A stretch of DNA of 64,000 bases from Klebsiella oxytoca (GCF_009707385.1 NZ_CP046115.1:4898001-4962000), one strand, 5' to 3'. Shown: positions 1 to 12,918, counted from the stretch's first letter. Program-made: numbers and translations. Notes: generated from the sequence alone by a model not told the origin.

Positions 1-14
1 TAAAGAGTCGTCAT
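1..14 (-). CDS. yhdE: Start of YhdE (Maf-like nucleotide pyrophosphatase), cut by window edge
   Basis: Only the first four codons and part of the fifth are present, reading M-T-T-L then TA-. An ATG lies 8 bases after the mreD stop. E. coli YhdE (Maf family, hydrolyses non-canonical nucleoside triphosphates) begins almost the same way and directly follows mreD, so the call rests on position plus these few residues. The fifth codon could in principle be a stop; the rest is outside the window. Confidence 0.6.
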
Positions 15-21
15 ATCAACC

Positions 22-1496
<1,475 letters not shown>

Positions 1497-1566
1497 AGGC
1501 TATGCGTATTCTCGTGTCAGTTAAGACCAGGGCAGCCGTAAACCAGCTACCCGGATCTCAGCCTGA

Positions 1567-2915
<1,349 letters not shown>

Positions 2916-4856
2916 TCAAACAGAGTATCTTTGCGAATATTTTTTCACATTTGTGTCAAGTGGCTGTGAGGCGGCAAAAAATTCCCCCTGACCACCGGTA
3001 ACACCGCATTGAGACAGCACCTGCCACTCGCTTCGGCTGAGCACGCCGGTTGCGAAAACCTGAATCGGCATTCCTTTACAGGCTTCGACCAGGCTCTGAA
3101 CCAGCAGCTGATTCTCACTACGTTTTTCTATATTGCGCGATAACCCCGAATGCAGCTTAATCACTTCAACATCAAGTTGCTTAATCCAGCTGGTGCCAAC
3201 CAGCGTCAGACCGGCCTGAATAACGGCAACCCGAATACCTAAAGCGTTAACCAACCGCATAACTGGCTGCAGGCGGCCGATATATTGACAAACATCCGCC
3301 TCTGCAAGTTCAAAAATAATGCGTCGACGATGCGATTTTTCACATTGCATCAACGTATCGCGCAGCCAGCGCTGGAATCGAGGGCGAATTAATGACTCCA
3401 CCGTTACCTGCAACGCGAGCTTTTCTTCCGGCCAGAATCCTAAAAATGGCAGCAAGCGTGTAATTTGCAGACGGTCATACTCTTCCGCCAGGCCAAACTG
3501 CAGCACCATTGGCATATATTCCGCCGAGATCACCTCTTCCTTACCATCATAAAGACGACACATGAGCTCGCGATGATGCACACGACCATCACGGGTTACC
3601 GCCGGTTTCTGGTACAGCCGCGGACCGCCGCGGCTGAGCATTTGCTCGATGAGCGTACGCCAGCGCACATTGCCGCGCCCTTTCTCCGGCAACGAGTCGT
3701 CATAAACGGACCAGCTGTTGCTGCCCTGTAATACCGCGTTACGCGTTGCCGCTTCCGCATGCTCCATCACCTGGGCCGCCGTTTGACCGCTACGGAAAGC
3801 GCAGATTCCGATATGCATCATATCGTCACGATCGAGAATTCGCGTCGGCGGCAGGGCGTCCATGGCCTTCAATAGCAATCCGGCGATGCTATCCGCCTCT
3901 TTTAACGTGCGATGAGGCAGCAGGACGGCAAAATCGCTGCGGTGGTAGCGAGCCAGCAGCGCGCCGGGATAGCGCATAATAAAAGTAGAGAGCAGATTGA
4001 CCAGCGTAAAGTAATGCTCCTCGGTCGCTCCACGCCCCCAGTTGTCGCTCAGCAGGTCAAAATCCGGCAAGCGGATCATCATAACAATACCGTATGAGCC
4101 GACTTTCTCCTGATCTTCAAGCAGCGTCGTCAGCTGATTATCAAAGAAGAGGCGGTTGCTCAGCCCGGTTTTCGAATCCTGCGCGACATAGGAACGAATC
4201 AGGGTATCCATGCGGCTGCGCTGATCGCTGGCAAACTGAAGTTCTGATAGCAACATATCCAGCGCACTACTGATGTTAGCAGGCCATTCATGTACCGACC
4301 CACGCACCTGCGGCCCTCGTTCGCCGTTAAGAATACGCGCAGCACGAAGTTCCAGTAGCTCCTGGCCCGCCAGCTGACGACGGATCCAGCGCACGGAAAA
4401 AAAGATAATCAACACCATAAAACCAATAGCGATGGAAAGCGGTGCGGTGATGTGTAGCGAACGGAAGTAATTAGCCATCGGATCCAGATAAACCAGATGG
4501 ATGGACATTCCGGGATGCTTGAGCGACGGAACCGTGATATTGCGGAACTGATTGCTGGTCCCTAAAGGGCGATAATTATCGGTACGTGAATGGCTATAGA
4601 GCGATTTACCGTTGAGCTGAAAATCAACGCGCACCACTTCAACCGGCGTCATCAGCTCATCCATCTGAGGTTCAAGCTGGTCAAAAGACACAGAGGCCAG
4701 GCGGTTATCCAGCATCGTCGCCACCGCCTGAATGCGGTTGGTCATTTTTAGCTGAATGCCGTTATAAAAACTCAGCGAAGCGCCAACCAGCGTGACAAAG
4801 ATGGTCAGGCTAGTGAGTAGCGTGACAAAGGCTGAGAATTTCGTCGTTAATCGCAT
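2916..4856 (-). CDS. csrD: RNase E specificity factor CsrD (degenerate GGDEF-EAL protein)
   Basis: CsrD promotes RNase E-dependent decay of the small RNAs CsrB and CsrC, thereby releasing CsrA. The 646-residue length equals the E. coli protein. Order: membrane helix about 10-30, periplasmic loop, second helix about 138-156, a HAMP-like linker, a GGDEF-type domain about 225-400 and an EAL-type domain about 410-640. The signature positions are degenerate: HRSDF at 305-309 in place of GGDEF and ELM at 430-432 in place of EAL. No cyclase or phosphodiesterase activity is expected, as known for the family. Monocistronic, divergent from acuI. Confidence 0.96.
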   Translation of the reverse strand: MRLTTKFSAFVTLLTSLTIFVTLVGASLSFYNGIQLKMTNRIQAVATMLDNRLASVSFDQLEPQMDELMTPVEVVRVDFQLNGKSLYSHSRTDNYRPLGTSNQFRNITVPSLKHPGMSIHLVYLDPMANYFRSLHITAPLSIAIGFMVLIIFFSVRWIRRQLAGQELLELRAARILNGERGPQVRGSVHEWPANISSALDMLLSELQFASDQRSRMDTLIRSYVAQDSKTGLSNRLFFDNQLTTLLEDQEKVGSYGIVMMIRLPDFDLLSDNWGRGATEEHYFTLVNLLSTFIMRYPGALLARYHRSDFAVLLPHRTLKEADSIAGLLLKAMDALPPTRILDRDDMMHIGICAFRSGQTAAQVMEHAEAATRNAVLQGSNSWSVYDDSLPEKGRGNVRWRTLIEQMLSRGGPRLYQKPAVTRDGRVHHRELMCRLYDGKEEVISAEYMPMVLQFGLAEEYDRLQITRLLPFLGFWPEEKLALQVTVESLIRPRFQRWLRDTLMQCEKSHRRRIIFELAEADVCQYIGRLQPVMRLVNALGIRVAVIQAGLTLVGTSWIKQLDVEVIKLHSGLSRNIEKRSENQLLVQSLVEACKGMPIQVFATGVLSRSEWQVLSQCGVTGGQGEFFAASQPLDTNVKKYSQRYSV

Positions 4857-5075
4857 CCCTGTGTTAACTCCGCGTGTGAATGACTACCCGATAAACATCC
4901 GGGCTCATGTGCTGGCGCCTAAACTAGAGTAAGCACTAACTTTCTAAAGAGCGACGCATACTACCAAAGCTGGCGCATCTGGCAATTTATTGCGTTACAT
5001 CGGTGTAATAATGCCGTTAGCGAGTATAGTCTGCAGAAAAAATTTTCCAATCACCCAACCTATGAGGACCGGCGC

Positions 5076-6050
5076 ATGCAGGCTTTAATCTTAGAACAGC
5101 AGGATGGCAAAACTCTCTCTTCGGTGCAAACCATTGATGCCAGCCAACTGCCGCAGGGTGATGTGACAGTGGACATCCAATGGTCGAGCCTTAACTATAA
5201 AGATGCACTGGCTATCACTGGTAAAGGGAAAATCATCCGCAACTTTCCGATGATTCCTGGCATCGATTTCGCCGGTTTTGTCCATAGCAGCGAAGATCCT
5301 CGTTTCCACGCCGGGCAGCAGGTGCTGCTGACCGGATGGGGTGTTGGTGAAAATCACTGGGGCGGGCTGGCGGAACGCGCTCGCGTTAAAGGCGACTGGC
5401 TGGTGGCAATGCCTCAAGGCCTGGATGGACGTAAAGCTATGGCTATTGGTACCGCAGGTTTCACCGCGATGCTGTGCGTGATGGCGCTGGAGGACGCGGG
5501 GATTCGTCCTGAAGAGGGGGAAATCGTGGTCACCGGAGCCAGCGGCGGCGTCGGCAGCACCGCGGTCGCTTTGCTGCATCATCTGGGATACCAGGTGGCG
5601 GCGGTTTCCGGACGTGAAAGCACGCATGAGTATCTGAAAGCCCTCGGCGCCCAGCGTATCCTTAGCCGTGATGAATTCGCGGAAACCCGCCCGCTGGAAA
5701 AACAGCTGTGGGCCGGCGCCGTTGATACCGTTGGTGACAAAGTGCTGGCAAAAGTTCTGGCGCAGATGAACTACGGCGGCTGCGTCGCAGCCTGCGGCCT
5801 GGCCGGCGGCTTTGCCCTGCCGACTACCGTCATGCCGTTTATTCTGCGTAATGTACGCCTGCAGGGCGTCGACTCGGTGATGACGCCAGCAGCACGTCGG
5901 GCCGAGGCCTGGCAACGGCTGGTTCGCGATCTGCCCGAATCTTTCTACGCGCATAGCGCGACTGAAATTAGCCTCGCTGAGGCCCGTGAGTTTGCCGATA
6001 AGATCATGTCCAATCAGATTCAGGGCCGCACGCTGGTCAAAATCGCCTAA
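5076..6050 (+). CDS. acuI: Acrylyl-CoA reductase (NADPH) AcuI/YhdH
   Basis: This is a medium-chain reductase that reduces toxic acryloyl-CoA to propionyl-CoA with NADPH. The 324-residue protein has a GroES-like N-terminal domain and a Rossmann domain with TGASGGVGS at residues 153-161. The structural and catalytic zinc ligands of alcohol dehydrogenases are absent, as in the quinone reductase-like YhdH subgroup. The ATG is preceded by TGAGGA about 9 bases upstream. It is divergent from csrD and followed by msrP after 77 bases. Confidence 0.96.
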   Translation: MQALILEQQDGKTLSSVQTIDASQLPQGDVTVDIQWSSLNYKDALAITGKGKIIRNFPMIPGIDFAGFVHSSEDPRFHAGQQVLLTGWGVGENHWGGLAERARVKGDWLVAMPQGLDGRKAMAIGTAGFTAMLCVMALEDAGIRPEEGEIVVTGASGGVGSTAVALLHHLGYQVAAVSGRESTHEYLKALGAQRILSRDEFAETRPLEKQLWAGAVDTVGDKVLAKVLAQMNYGGCVAACGLAGGFALPTTVMPFILRNVRLQGVDSVMTPAARRAEAWQRLVRDLPESFYAHSATEISLAEAREFADKIMSNQIQGRTLVKIA

Positions 6051-6127
6051 TCTGCAATTTTTCGTGACATATTCGCAATAACTCTCCGCCTCCGTCATGC
6101 TTAGTAAAACGCATGACGGAGGATGCT

Positions 6128-7129
6128 ATGAAACCCAAAAAACTAACGGAAGCCGACGTTACGGCAGAATCCGTTTTTATGCTGCAACGACGCCAGGTCC
6201 TGAAAATGCTGGGCATTAGTGCGACCGCCCTTTCCCTCTCACCCTCCGCGCAAGCCGACCTGCTGGATTGGTTCAAAGGCAACGATCGACCGCCGGCACC
6301 AGCGGGTAAAGCGCTGACTTTCGATAAACCCGCGCAATGGCAAAACAATCTGCCGCTAACACCGGAAAACAAGGTATCCGGCTACAATAACTTTTATGAG
6401 TTCGGCCTGGATAAAGCCGATCCGGCGGCCAATGCCGGTAGCCTGCGCACCGATCCCTGGACGCTGACCATTGGCGGCGAAGTGGCAAAACCGCTAACCC
6501 TCGATCATGATGACCTGACCAGCCGTTTCCCGCTTGAAGAGCGAATTTACCGGATGCGCTGCGTAGAAGCCTGGTCAATGGTGATTCCGTGGGTAGGATT
6601 CCCGCTACATAAGTTGCTGTCGCTGGTTGAACCTACCAGCAATGCACGCTATGTCGCATTTAAAACGCTTTATGCCCCGGAGCAAATGCCTGGCCAGAAG
6701 GATCGTTTTATCGGCGGCGGTCTGGCATATCCCTATGTTGAAGGCCTGCGGCTCGATGAGGCCATGCATCCTCTGACGCTGCTCAGCGTCGGCGTATACG
6801 GCAAAGCGCTTCCCCCGCAAAACGGCGCGCCGGTGCGGCTCACCGTTCCCTGGAAGTACGGCTTCAAAGGTATCAAGTCTATCGTCAGTATCGAACTGAC
6901 CCGCGACCGCCCTCCTACCACCTGGAACCTTGCCGGGCCTGAGGAGTACGGTTTCTATGCCAACGTCAATCCGCATGTTGATCACCCCCGTTGGTCACAG
7001 GCGACCGAGCGCTTTATCGGTTCTGGAGGCGTGCTCGACGTTAAACGCCAGCCAACGCTGCTATTCAACGGCTATGCCGATGAGGTCGCATCGCTCTATC
7101 GGGGTCTGAACTTGCGGGAGAATTACTAG
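6128..7129 (+). CDS. msrP: Protein-methionine-sulfoxide reductase catalytic subunit MsrP
   Basis: MsrP (YedY) is a periplasmic molybdopterin enzyme that repairs oxidised methionines in envelope proteins. The 333-residue product starts at [10 protein letters not shown] after a GGAGG site. A twin-arginine signal is visible (RRQVLK, arginines 21-22, then a hydrophobic stretch ending AQA), indicating Tat export. Cys145 in RMRC matches the Mo-ligating cysteine. The frame extends five codons upstream, but that start lacks a good ribosome site. It overlaps msrQ by one base. In E. coli K-12 msrPQ lies elsewhere on the chromosome. Confidence 0.97.
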   Translation: MKPKKLTEADVTAESVFMLQRRQVLKMLGISATALSLSPSAQADLLDWFKGNDRPPAPAGKALTFDKPAQWQNNLPLTPENKVSGYNNFYEFGLDKADPAANAGSLRTDPWTLTIGGEVAKPLTLDHDDLTSRFPLEERIYRMRCVEAWSMVIPWVGFPLHKLLSLVEPTSNARYVAFKTLYAPEQMPGQKDRFIGGGLAYPYVEGLRLDEAMHPLTLLSVGVYGKALPPQNGAPVRLTVPWKYGFKGIKSIVSIELTRDRPPTTWNLAGPEEYGFYANVNPHVDHPRWSQATERFIGSGGVLDVKRQPTLLFNGYADEVASLYRGLNLRENY

Positions 7130-7728
7130 TGCGCCTGAACGTAAAGCAGATAACCTGGCTGAAAGTCATTCTCCATCTGGCGGGTTTGCTGCCATTTATC
7201 TGGCTATTCTGGGCTGGATATCAAGGATATTTCAGCGCCGATCCGGCAAAAGATATCCAGCACTTTACCGGTAGGATGGCTCTTAAATTCCTGCTTGCCA
7301 CCTTGCTTGTTTCGCCGCTGGCGCGTTACGCTAAACAGCCGTTACTGATACGTACCCGACGCTTATTGGGTCTATGGTGCTTCGCATGGGCAACCCTGCA
7401 TTTGACCAGCTATACGCTGCTCGAACTCGGGATTAACAATCTGGCGCTATTGGGTAAAGAAGTGCTTACCAGGCCTTACCTGACGCTGGGGTTAGTCAGT
7501 TGGCTGATTCTGCTGGCTCTGGCGGCGACGTCAACGCAGGCAATGCAGCGAAAATTGGGTCGCCGTTGGCAAACATTGCATAACTTCGTCTATATTGTCG
7601 CGATCCTCGCCCCGATTCACTACCTGTGGTCGGTGAAGATTTTATCCCCGCAGCCGATAATTTATGCCCTGCTGGCGCTGCTGCTTTTAGTATGGCGATA
7701 CAAGAAGTTCCGCCAGTGGTGGCGCTAA
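7129..7728 (+). CDS. msrQ: Haem-binding membrane subunit MsrQ of the MsrPQ repair system
   Basis: MsrQ (YedZ) is the inner-membrane b-type cytochrome that passes electrons from the respiratory chain or flavin reductase to MsrP. The 199-residue protein has about six hydrophobic segments with conserved histidines (for example LHLTSY, LHNFVY and IHYLW). It starts with GTG overlapping the msrP TAG by one base, so the two are translationally coupled. There is no clear T-rich terminator after it; an inverted repeat lies 32 bases downstream. Confidence 0.97.
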   Translation: MRLNVKQITWLKVILHLAGLLPFIWLFWAGYQGYFSADPAKDIQHFTGRMALKFLLATLLVSPLARYAKQPLLIRTRRLLGLWCFAWATLHLTSYTLLELGINNLALLGKEVLTRPYLTLGLVSWLILLALAATSTQAMQRKLGRRWQTLHNFVYIVAILAPIHYLWSVKILSPQPIIYALLALLLLVWRYKKFRQWWR

Positions 7729-7759
7729 TTCCGGATATGTGCAGTTTCCCGCAGATCTT

Positions 7760-7797
7760 TTATCAACCGCGACTCTTTACACGATAGCGGTTGATAA
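7760..7797. repeat. Perfect 11-bp inverted repeat upstream of the accBC promoter
   Basis: TTATCAACCGC at 7760-7770 is repeated as its exact complement at 7787-7797, with a 16-base loop. It lies between the msrQ stop and the accBC -35 element, about 60 bases upstream of the probable start of transcription. No T tract follows on either side, so it is a poor intrinsic terminator; an operator or an mRNA 3' stem for msrPQ are alternatives. Confidence 0.6.
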
Positions 7798-7823
7798 TCT
7801 TCCCTGATAAGACCAGTATTTAG

Positions 7824-7851
7824 CTGCCAAATGCTACGAAATCGTTATAAT
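7824..7851 (+). promoter_or_regulatory. Probable accBC promoter with long leader
   Basis: A consensus -10 TATAAT (7846-7851) is preceded at 16 bases by CTGCCA (7824-7829) as a weak -35. Transcription should begin near 7858, giving an accB leader of about 260 bases. E. coli accBC is likewise transcribed from a distant promoter with a long untranslated leader and growth-rate control. The rest of 7852-8121 holds no gene I can support. Confidence 0.65.
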
Positions 7852-8121
7852 GTGCGACTTTGGTTTTCCTGACGGGCTTTTTAAGCCTCGAAAAGGTGAC
7901 AATCGCGTATCGAAGGTATATTTTGTTTTTTACCCGAGAATGGCAGAAGATGGCCGCATATTGGCTGGTAAGTTCCGATTTTTGCTTTTGAGTCACCGGA
8001 GCTTAACCTGTCGGCTTCTGAAGAGGCGCGGCATCCTGAAGCAGCAGTAATTCATATGCTTTACAGACGGCGTTAACACGCTTGTCACAATCACACTAAA
8101 CAAAGAGTACGGAACCCACTC

Positions 8122-8595
8122 ATGGATATTCGTAAGATTAAAAAACTGATCGAGCTGGTTGAAGAATCAGGTATCTCCGAACTGGAAATTTCTGAAGGCG
8201 AAGAGTCTGTACGCATTAGCCGTGCCGCGCCAAACGCAGGTTTCCCGGTGATGCAACAGGCTTACGCCGCACCAATGATGCAGCAACAGCCAGCTCTGTC
8301 TAACGCCGTCGCACCAGCGGCAGCTCCAGCAATGGAAGCCTCTGCGGCAGCGGAAATCAGTGGCCACATCGTACGTTCCCCAATGGTTGGTACTTTCTAC
8401 CGCACCCCGAGCCCGGACGCGAAAGCCTTCATCGAAATCGGTCAGAAAGTTAACGCCGGCGATACCCTGTGCATCGTTGAAGCCATGAAAATGATGAACC
8501 AGATCGAAGCCGATAAATCCGGCGTGGTGAAAGCCATCCTGGTCGAAAGTGGTCAACCGGTAGAATTTGACGAGCCACTGGTCGTCATCGAATAA
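8122..8595 (+). CDS. accB: Biotin carboxyl carrier protein AccB
   Basis: AccB carries the biotin that shuttles CO2 between biotin carboxylase and carboxyltransferase in acetyl-CoA carboxylase, the first committed step of fatty acid synthesis. The 157-residue protein has an N-terminal AccC-binding region, an Ala/Pro/Gln/Met-rich linker (about 38-78) and a biotinyl domain. The attachment lysine is K123 in EAMKMM, and the capping 'thumb' ([10 protein letters not shown]) is present. accC follows after 10 bases. E. coli AccB also represses its own operon. Confidence 0.98.
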   Translation: MDIRKIKKLIELVEESGISELEISEGEESVRISRAAPNAGFPVMQQAYAAPMMQQQPALSNAVAPAAAPAMEASAAAEISGHIVRSPMVGTFYRTPSPDAKAFIEIGQKVNAGDTLCIVEAMKMMNQIEADKSGVVKAILVESGQPVEFDEPLVVIE

Positions 8596-8605
8596 CGAGG
8601 CGAAC

Positions 8606-9955
8606 ATGCTGGATAAAATTGTTATCGCCAACCGCGGCGAGATTGCATTGCGTATCCTGCGTGCCTGTAAAGAACTGGGCATCAAGACCGTTGCTGTGCA
8701 TTCAACGGCGGATCGCGATTTAAAACACGTATTGTTAGCGGATGAGACGGTCTGTATTGGCCCGGCTCCGTCCGTAAAAAGCTATCTGAATATCCCGGCT
8801 ATTATCAGCGCTGCCGAAATCACCGGCGCGGTGGCTATTCACCCGGGGTATGGTTTCCTGTCCGAAAACGCTAACTTCGCTGAGCAAGTTGAGCGCTCCG
8901 GTTTTATCTTTATCGGTCCGAAAGCAGACACTATCCGCCTGATGGGCGACAAAGTGTCCGCTATCACCGCCATGAAGAAAGCGGGCGTTCCTACCGTACC
9001 GGGTTCTGATGGCCCGTTGGGCGAAGATATGGACGTTAACCGCGCCCATGCGAAACGCATTGGCTATCCGGTGATTATCAAAGCCTCCGGCGGCGGCGGC
9101 GGTCGCGGTATGCGCGTTGTACGCAGCGATGCTGAACTGGCTCAATCCATCTCCATGACCAAAGCGGAAGCAAAAGCTGCTTTCAATAACGACATGGTTT
9201 ATATGGAGAAATACCTGGAAAATCCTCGCCACATTGAGATCCAGGTTTTGGCTGACGGCCAGGGTAACGCTATCTATCTGGCCGAACGCGACTGCTCCAT
9301 GCAGCGTCGTCACCAGAAAGTTGTCGAAGAGGCGCCAGCGCCGGGCATTACGCCGGAACTGCGTCGCTATATCGGCGAACGTTGCTCCAAAGCATGCGTT
9401 GATATCGGCTATCGCGGTGCGGGTACTTTCGAATTCCTGTTCGAAAACGGCGAGTTCTATTTCATCGAAATGAATACCCGTATTCAGGTTGAACATCCGG
9501 TAACCGAAATGATCACCGGCGTTGATCTGATTAAAGAGCAGCTGCGCATTGCAGCGGGTCAGCCGCTTTCCATCAAGCAGGAAGAAGTAGTGGTTAAAGG
9601 CCATGCGGTGGAATGCCGTATCAACGCCGAAGACCCGAACACCTTCCTGCCGAGCCCGGGTAAAATCACCCGCTTCCACGCGCCGGGCGGTTTTGGCGTG
9701 CGCTGGGAGTCTCATATCTACGCAGGCTACACCGTACCTCCGTACTATGACTCAATGATCGGCAAGCTGATTTGCTATGGCGAAAACCGTGATGTCGCGA
9801 TTGCTCGCATGAAGAATGCGCTGCAGGAGCTGATTATCGATGGCATCAAAACCAACGTTGATCTGCAGATCCGCATCATGAACGACGAGCATTTCCAGAA
9901 TGGTGGTACCAACATCCACTATCTGGAGAAAAAACTCGGATTGCAGGAGAAGTAA
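8606..9955 (+). CDS. accC: Biotin carboxylase subunit AccC
   Basis: AccC uses ATP and bicarbonate to carboxylate the biotin on AccB. The 449-residue enzyme has the usual length and the ATP-grasp order: pre-ATP-grasp domain, glycine-rich loop (GGGGRGMR, about 162-169), catalytic region ([14 protein letters not shown]) and C-terminal domain. The start [12 protein letters not shown] at 8606 follows GAGGCG; the frame stays open to 8567 inside accB, but that is not the native start. It is cotranscribed with accB and ends at a strong terminator. Confidence 0.98.
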   Translation: MLDKIVIANRGEIALRILRACKELGIKTVAVHSTADRDLKHVLLADETVCIGPAPSVKSYLNIPAIISAAEITGAVAIHPGYGFLSENANFAEQVERSGFIFIGPKADTIRLMGDKVSAITAMKKAGVPTVPGSDGPLGEDMDVNRAHAKRIGYPVIIKASGGGGGRGMRVVRSDAELAQSISMTKAEAKAAFNNDMVYMEKYLENPRHIEIQVLADGQGNAIYLAERDCSMQRRHQKVVEEAPAPGITPELRRYIGERCSKACVDIGYRGAGTFEFLFENGEFYFIEMNTRIQVEHPVTEMITGVDLIKEQLRIAAGQPLSIKQEEVVVKGHAVECRINAEDPNTFLPSPGKITRFHAPGGFGVRWESHIYAGYTVPPYYDSMIGKLICYGENRDVAIARMKNALQELIIDGIKTNVDLQIRIMNDEHFQNGGTNIHYLEKKLGLQEK

Positions 9956-9970
9956 TTCTGCCATCGCAGT

Positions 9971-9998
9971 AAAGGGCCGGGTAATCCGGCCTTTTTTC
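9971..9998 (+). terminator. Intrinsic terminator after accC
   Basis: GGCCGG at 9975-9980 pairs with CCGGCC at 9986-9991 over a five-base loop, followed by seven T's. It separates accBC from yhdT-panF. Confidence 0.85.
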
Positions 9999-10065
9999 TT
10001 TTTCTCTCCTCTCATCTTTTCCATGCGGTACAATCCCCGCTTTCTTCATCCTCAAGGGACAAAAA

Positions 10066-10308
10066 ATGGACAAACGTTTTGTTCAGGCCCATAAAGAGGC
10101 GCGCTGGGCGCTGTGGCTAACCCTTCTCTATCTTGCCGCCTGGCTGGCTGCCGCCTATCTGCCGGACGTAAGAATTGGCATTACCGGCCTGCCACACTGG
10201 TTCGAAATGGCCTGCCTGCTGGTACCGCTGGTGTTTATTCTGCTGTGCTGGGCGATGGTACGTTTCATCTTCCGCGATATCTCGCTGGAGGATGACAATG
10301 CAGCTTGA
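10066..10308 (+). CDS. yhdT: Small inner-membrane protein YhdT
   Basis: This is an 80-residue protein with two predicted membrane helices (about 15-37 and 46-69) joined by a short loop, and an acidic tail. It belongs to the YhdT family (DUF997), whose members consistently precede panF. No biochemical role is established. Its last 11 bases overlap the start of panF in another frame, suggesting translational coupling and a role connected to the symporter, which is inference only. Confidence 0.93.
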   Translation: MDKRFVQAHKEARWALWLTLLYLAAWLAAAYLPDVRIGITGLPHWFEMACLLVPLVFILLCWAMVRFIFRDISLEDDNAA

Positions 10309-11749
10309 AGTTATTCTGCCGCTAATTGCCTATCTGGTAGTGGTGTTTGGCATCTCCATTTACGCCATGCGCAAACGCACGACAGGCACCTTCCTGAATG
10401 AATACTTCCTCGGCAGCCGCTCAATGGGCGGGATTGTCCTGGCGATGACGCTGACGGCAACCTACATTAGCGCCAGCTCATTTATTGGCGGGCCGGGCGC
10501 TGCCTATAAATATGGGTTGGGCTGGGTATTGCTGGCGATGATCCAACTTCCCGCAGTCTGGCTCTCGTTGGGTATCCTTGGAAAAAAATTCGCTATTCTG
10601 GCGCGGCGTTACAACGCCGTAACGCTCAACGATATGCTATTTGCCCGTTACCGGAGTCGCCTGCTGGTGTGGCTGGCGAGCCTCAGTTTACTCGTGGCAT
10701 TTGTCGGAGCGATGACGGTGCAGTTTATCGGCGGCGCGCGTCTGCTGGAAACCGCCGCCGGAATTCCTTATGAGACGGGTTTACTGATTTTTGGCATCAG
10801 TATTGCGTTGTACACCGCGTTCGGAGGCTTCCGTGCCAGCGTACTCAACGATACCATGCAGGGAATGGTGATGCTGGTTGGCACCATCGTTTTACTGGTC
10901 GGCGTCGTTCATGCGGCGGGGGGACTAAGTCATGCGGTTGAGACGCTGCAAACCATTGATCCAAAGCTCATCACTCCACAAGGGGCTGACGATATTCTGT
11001 CGCCGACCTTTATGACCTCGTTCTGGGTACTGGTCTGTTTTGGGGTTATCGGCCTGCCCCACACGGCAGTACGTTGCATCTCTTACAAAGACAGCAAAGC
11101 GGTACATCGGGGCATTATCATCGGTACCATCGTGGTCGCGGTCCTGATGTTTGGGATGCATCTGGCTGGCGCTCTGGGACGGGCAGTGATCCCCGATCTG
11201 ACGGTGCCGGATTTGGTTATTCCCACATTAATGGTCAAAGTATTACCGCCATTTGCCGCCGGGATCTTCCTCGCAGCGCCAATGGCCGCGATTATGTCGA
11301 CTATCAATGCTCAGCTTCTGCAAAGTTCCGCTACGATCATTAAAGATCTTTATCTGAACATCCGTCCGGAACAGCTACAAAATGAGAAGCGGTTGAAGCG
11401 GATGTCGGCGGTTATTACGCTGCTCCTGGGCGCGCTGCTGCTGCTGGCCGCCTGGCGCCCACCTGAGATGATCATCTGGCTCAACCTGCTGGCGTTCGGC
11501 GGTCTTGAAGCCGTGTTCTTGTGGCCGCTGGTGCTGGGTCTGTACTGGGAACGGGCGAACGCAACAGGCGCGTTAAGCGCGATGATCGTTGGCGGCGTAC
11601 TGTATGCCATACTCGCCACATTTAATCTTCAGTACCTGGGGCTCCATCCGATAGTCCCCTCGTTGCTGTTAAGCTTGTTGGCTTTCCTGGTCGGAAACCA
11701 GTTTGGTCCTTCCGTCCCGCAAGCCGCCGTATTGACTACTGATAAATAA
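10298..11749 (+). CDS. panF: Sodium/pantothenate symporter PanF
   Basis: PanF imports pantothenate, the vitamin precursor of coenzyme A, with Na+. The 483-residue protein is a sodium:solute symporter family member with about 12-13 membrane helices; GSRSMGG near the N-terminus and [15 protein letters not shown] are family motifs. The start MQLEVILPL at 10298 has GGAGG upstream inside yhdT. The frame remains open to 10175, but those codons overlap yhdT and are not hydrophobic in the family pattern. prmA begins 11 bases later. Confidence 0.97.
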   Translation: MQLEVILPLIAYLVVVFGISIYAMRKRTTGTFLNEYFLGSRSMGGIVLAMTLTATYISASSFIGGPGAAYKYGLGWVLLAMIQLPAVWLSLGILGKKFAILARRYNAVTLNDMLFARYRSRLLVWLASLSLLVAFVGAMTVQFIGGARLLETAAGIPYETGLLIFGISIALYTAFGGFRASVLNDTMQGMVMLVGTIVLLVGVVHAAGGLSHAVETLQTIDPKLITPQGADDILSPTFMTSFWVLVCFGVIGLPHTAVRCISYKDSKAVHRGIIIGTIVVAVLMFGMHLAGALGRAVIPDLTVPDLVIPTLMVKVLPPFAAGIFLAAPMAAIMSTINAQLLQSSATIIKDLYLNIRPEQLQNEKRLKRMSAVITLLLGALLLLAAWRPPEMIIWLNLLAFGGLEAVFLWPLVLGLYWERANATGALSAMIVGGVLYAILATFNLQYLGLHPIVPSLLLSLLAFLVGNQFGPSVPQAAVLTTDK

Positions 11750-11760
11750 AGAGTTTTGCC

Positions 11761-12642
11761 ATGCCATGGATCCAACTGAAACTGAATACTACCGGCGCGA
11801 ATGCGGAAGAACTAAGTGAAGCTTTGATGGAGGCGGGTTCCGTTTCTATTACCTTCCAGGATACGCACGACACGCCAGTATTCGAGCCTTTACCGGGCGA
11901 AACCCGTCTGTGGGGCGATACTGACGTTATTGGCCTGTTTGACGCAGAAACCGATATGAAAGAGGTGGTAGCAATCCTGGAGCAGCACCCGCTTCTGGGT
12001 AACGGATTCGTCCATAAAATCGAACAGCTGGAAGACAAAGACTGGGAGCGCGAGTGGATGGATAACTTCCACCCAATGTGCTTCGGAAAACGTCTGTGGA
12101 TTTGCCCTAGCTGGCGCGATGTGCCAGACGAAAACGCCGTCAACGTGATGCTCGACCCGGGCCTGGCCTTCGGAACCGGTACACATCCCACAACAGCCAT
12201 GTGCCTGGAGTGGCTGGATGGACTCGACCTCGAAGGTAAAACGATTATCGATTTTGGCTGCGGCTCCGGCATTCTGGCCATCGCAGCATTAAAACTGGGC
12301 GCAGCGAAAGCCATTGGTATTGATATCGATCCCCAGGCCATTCAGGCCAGCCGCGATAATGCGGAACGTAACGGGGTTTCTGAACGCCTGGAACTCTATC
12401 TGCCGAAGGATCAGCCAGAGGCAATGAAAGCCGATGTCGTGGTCGCAAACATCCTGGCCGGCCCTTTACGCGAGTTAGCCCCTCTTATCAGCGTACTGCC
12501 CGTTACAGGAGGCCTGCTGGGTCTTTCTGGTATTCTTGCCAGCCAGGCGGAGAGCGTTTGTGAAGCCTATGCCGATCTCTTTGCACTTGATCCTGTTGTC
12601 GAAAAAGAAGAGTGGTGCCGCATTACCGGTCAAAAAAAATAA
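11761..12642 (+). CDS. prmA: Ribosomal protein L11 methyltransferase PrmA
   Basis: PrmA trimethylates ribosomal protein L11 at several amino groups using S-adenosylmethionine. The 293-residue length is typical. An N-terminal L11-binding domain (about 1-65) is joined by a linker to the Rossmann methyltransferase domain; the SAM motif I is [13 protein letters not shown] (about 164-176) and NILAGPL is motif IV. It lies 11 bases after panF and ends at a strong hairpin terminator. Confidence 0.97.
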   Translation: MPWIQLKLNTTGANAEELSEALMEAGSVSITFQDTHDTPVFEPLPGETRLWGDTDVIGLFDAETDMKEVVAILEQHPLLGNGFVHKIEQLEDKDWEREWMDNFHPMCFGKRLWICPSWRDVPDENAVNVMLDPGLAFGTGTHPTTAMCLEWLDGLDLEGKTIIDFGCGSGILAIAALKLGAAKAIGIDIDPQAIQASRDNAERNGVSERLELYLPKDQPEAMKADVVVANILAGPLRELAPLISVLPVTGGLLGLSGILASQAESVCEAYADLFALDPVVEKEEWCRITGQKK

Positions 12643-12648
12643 TCATTC

Positions 12649-12676
12649 AATGCGGTCTGCGGACCGCATTTTTGTT
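12649..12676 (+). terminator. Intrinsic terminator after prmA
   Basis: AATGCGGTC (12649-12657) and GACCGCATT (12662-12670) form a perfect 9-bp stem with a four-base loop, followed by TTTTGTTT. It closes the panF-prmA unit. Confidence 0.85.
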
Positions 12677-12918
12677 TCCAGTTATCGCCTAATGACGTCA
12701 AGAAATGAGAGTCAGATCCCATTATGACGTTCTTTTTTGGCGACAAAAACAGCGTTTTATGCCACCAGCAGCAACCTTTTTCTAAGAAAAATCGAGAAGT
12801 TTTACGATTTTATAATTGGACACAAATTATCCTTCCTGTATTAAGCCAATGATTAATAGGCAAATTTATTCATCAGCCTGACCCGACTATCGGATTCATT
12901 GATCTGTAACAGAGGATT
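12677..12918. other. Intergenic region upstream of dusB-fis (no gene)
   Basis: This AT-rich stretch precedes the dusB-fis promoter. No open frame here has a recognisable product. In E. coli the equivalent region carries several Fis sites and an IHF site that control fis. I could mark only the Fis-like site next to the -35 with any confidence. Confidence 0.5.

Noticed and set aside
5004..5030. acuI promoter with -10 TATAGT near 5023
   Set aside because: The -10 is plausible, but I could not find a -35 at acceptable spacing, so I did not list it.
7850..8050. 66-codon plus-strand frame in the accB leader
   Set aside because: Its ATG overlaps the -10 box of the accBC promoter and lies upstream of the predicted transcription start, so it would not be translated from that RNA.
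7729..8121. aroQ-type dehydroquinase gene upstream of accB, as in some other genera
   Set aside because: No frame in this gap resembles a dehydroquinase; only the inverted repeat, promoter and leader are present.
8735..9715. 326-codon minus-strand frame opposite accC, and the similar frame opposite acuI at 5091-6098
   Set aside because: Antisense of well-conserved genes with low-complexity, His/Arg-rich products and no homology I recognise.
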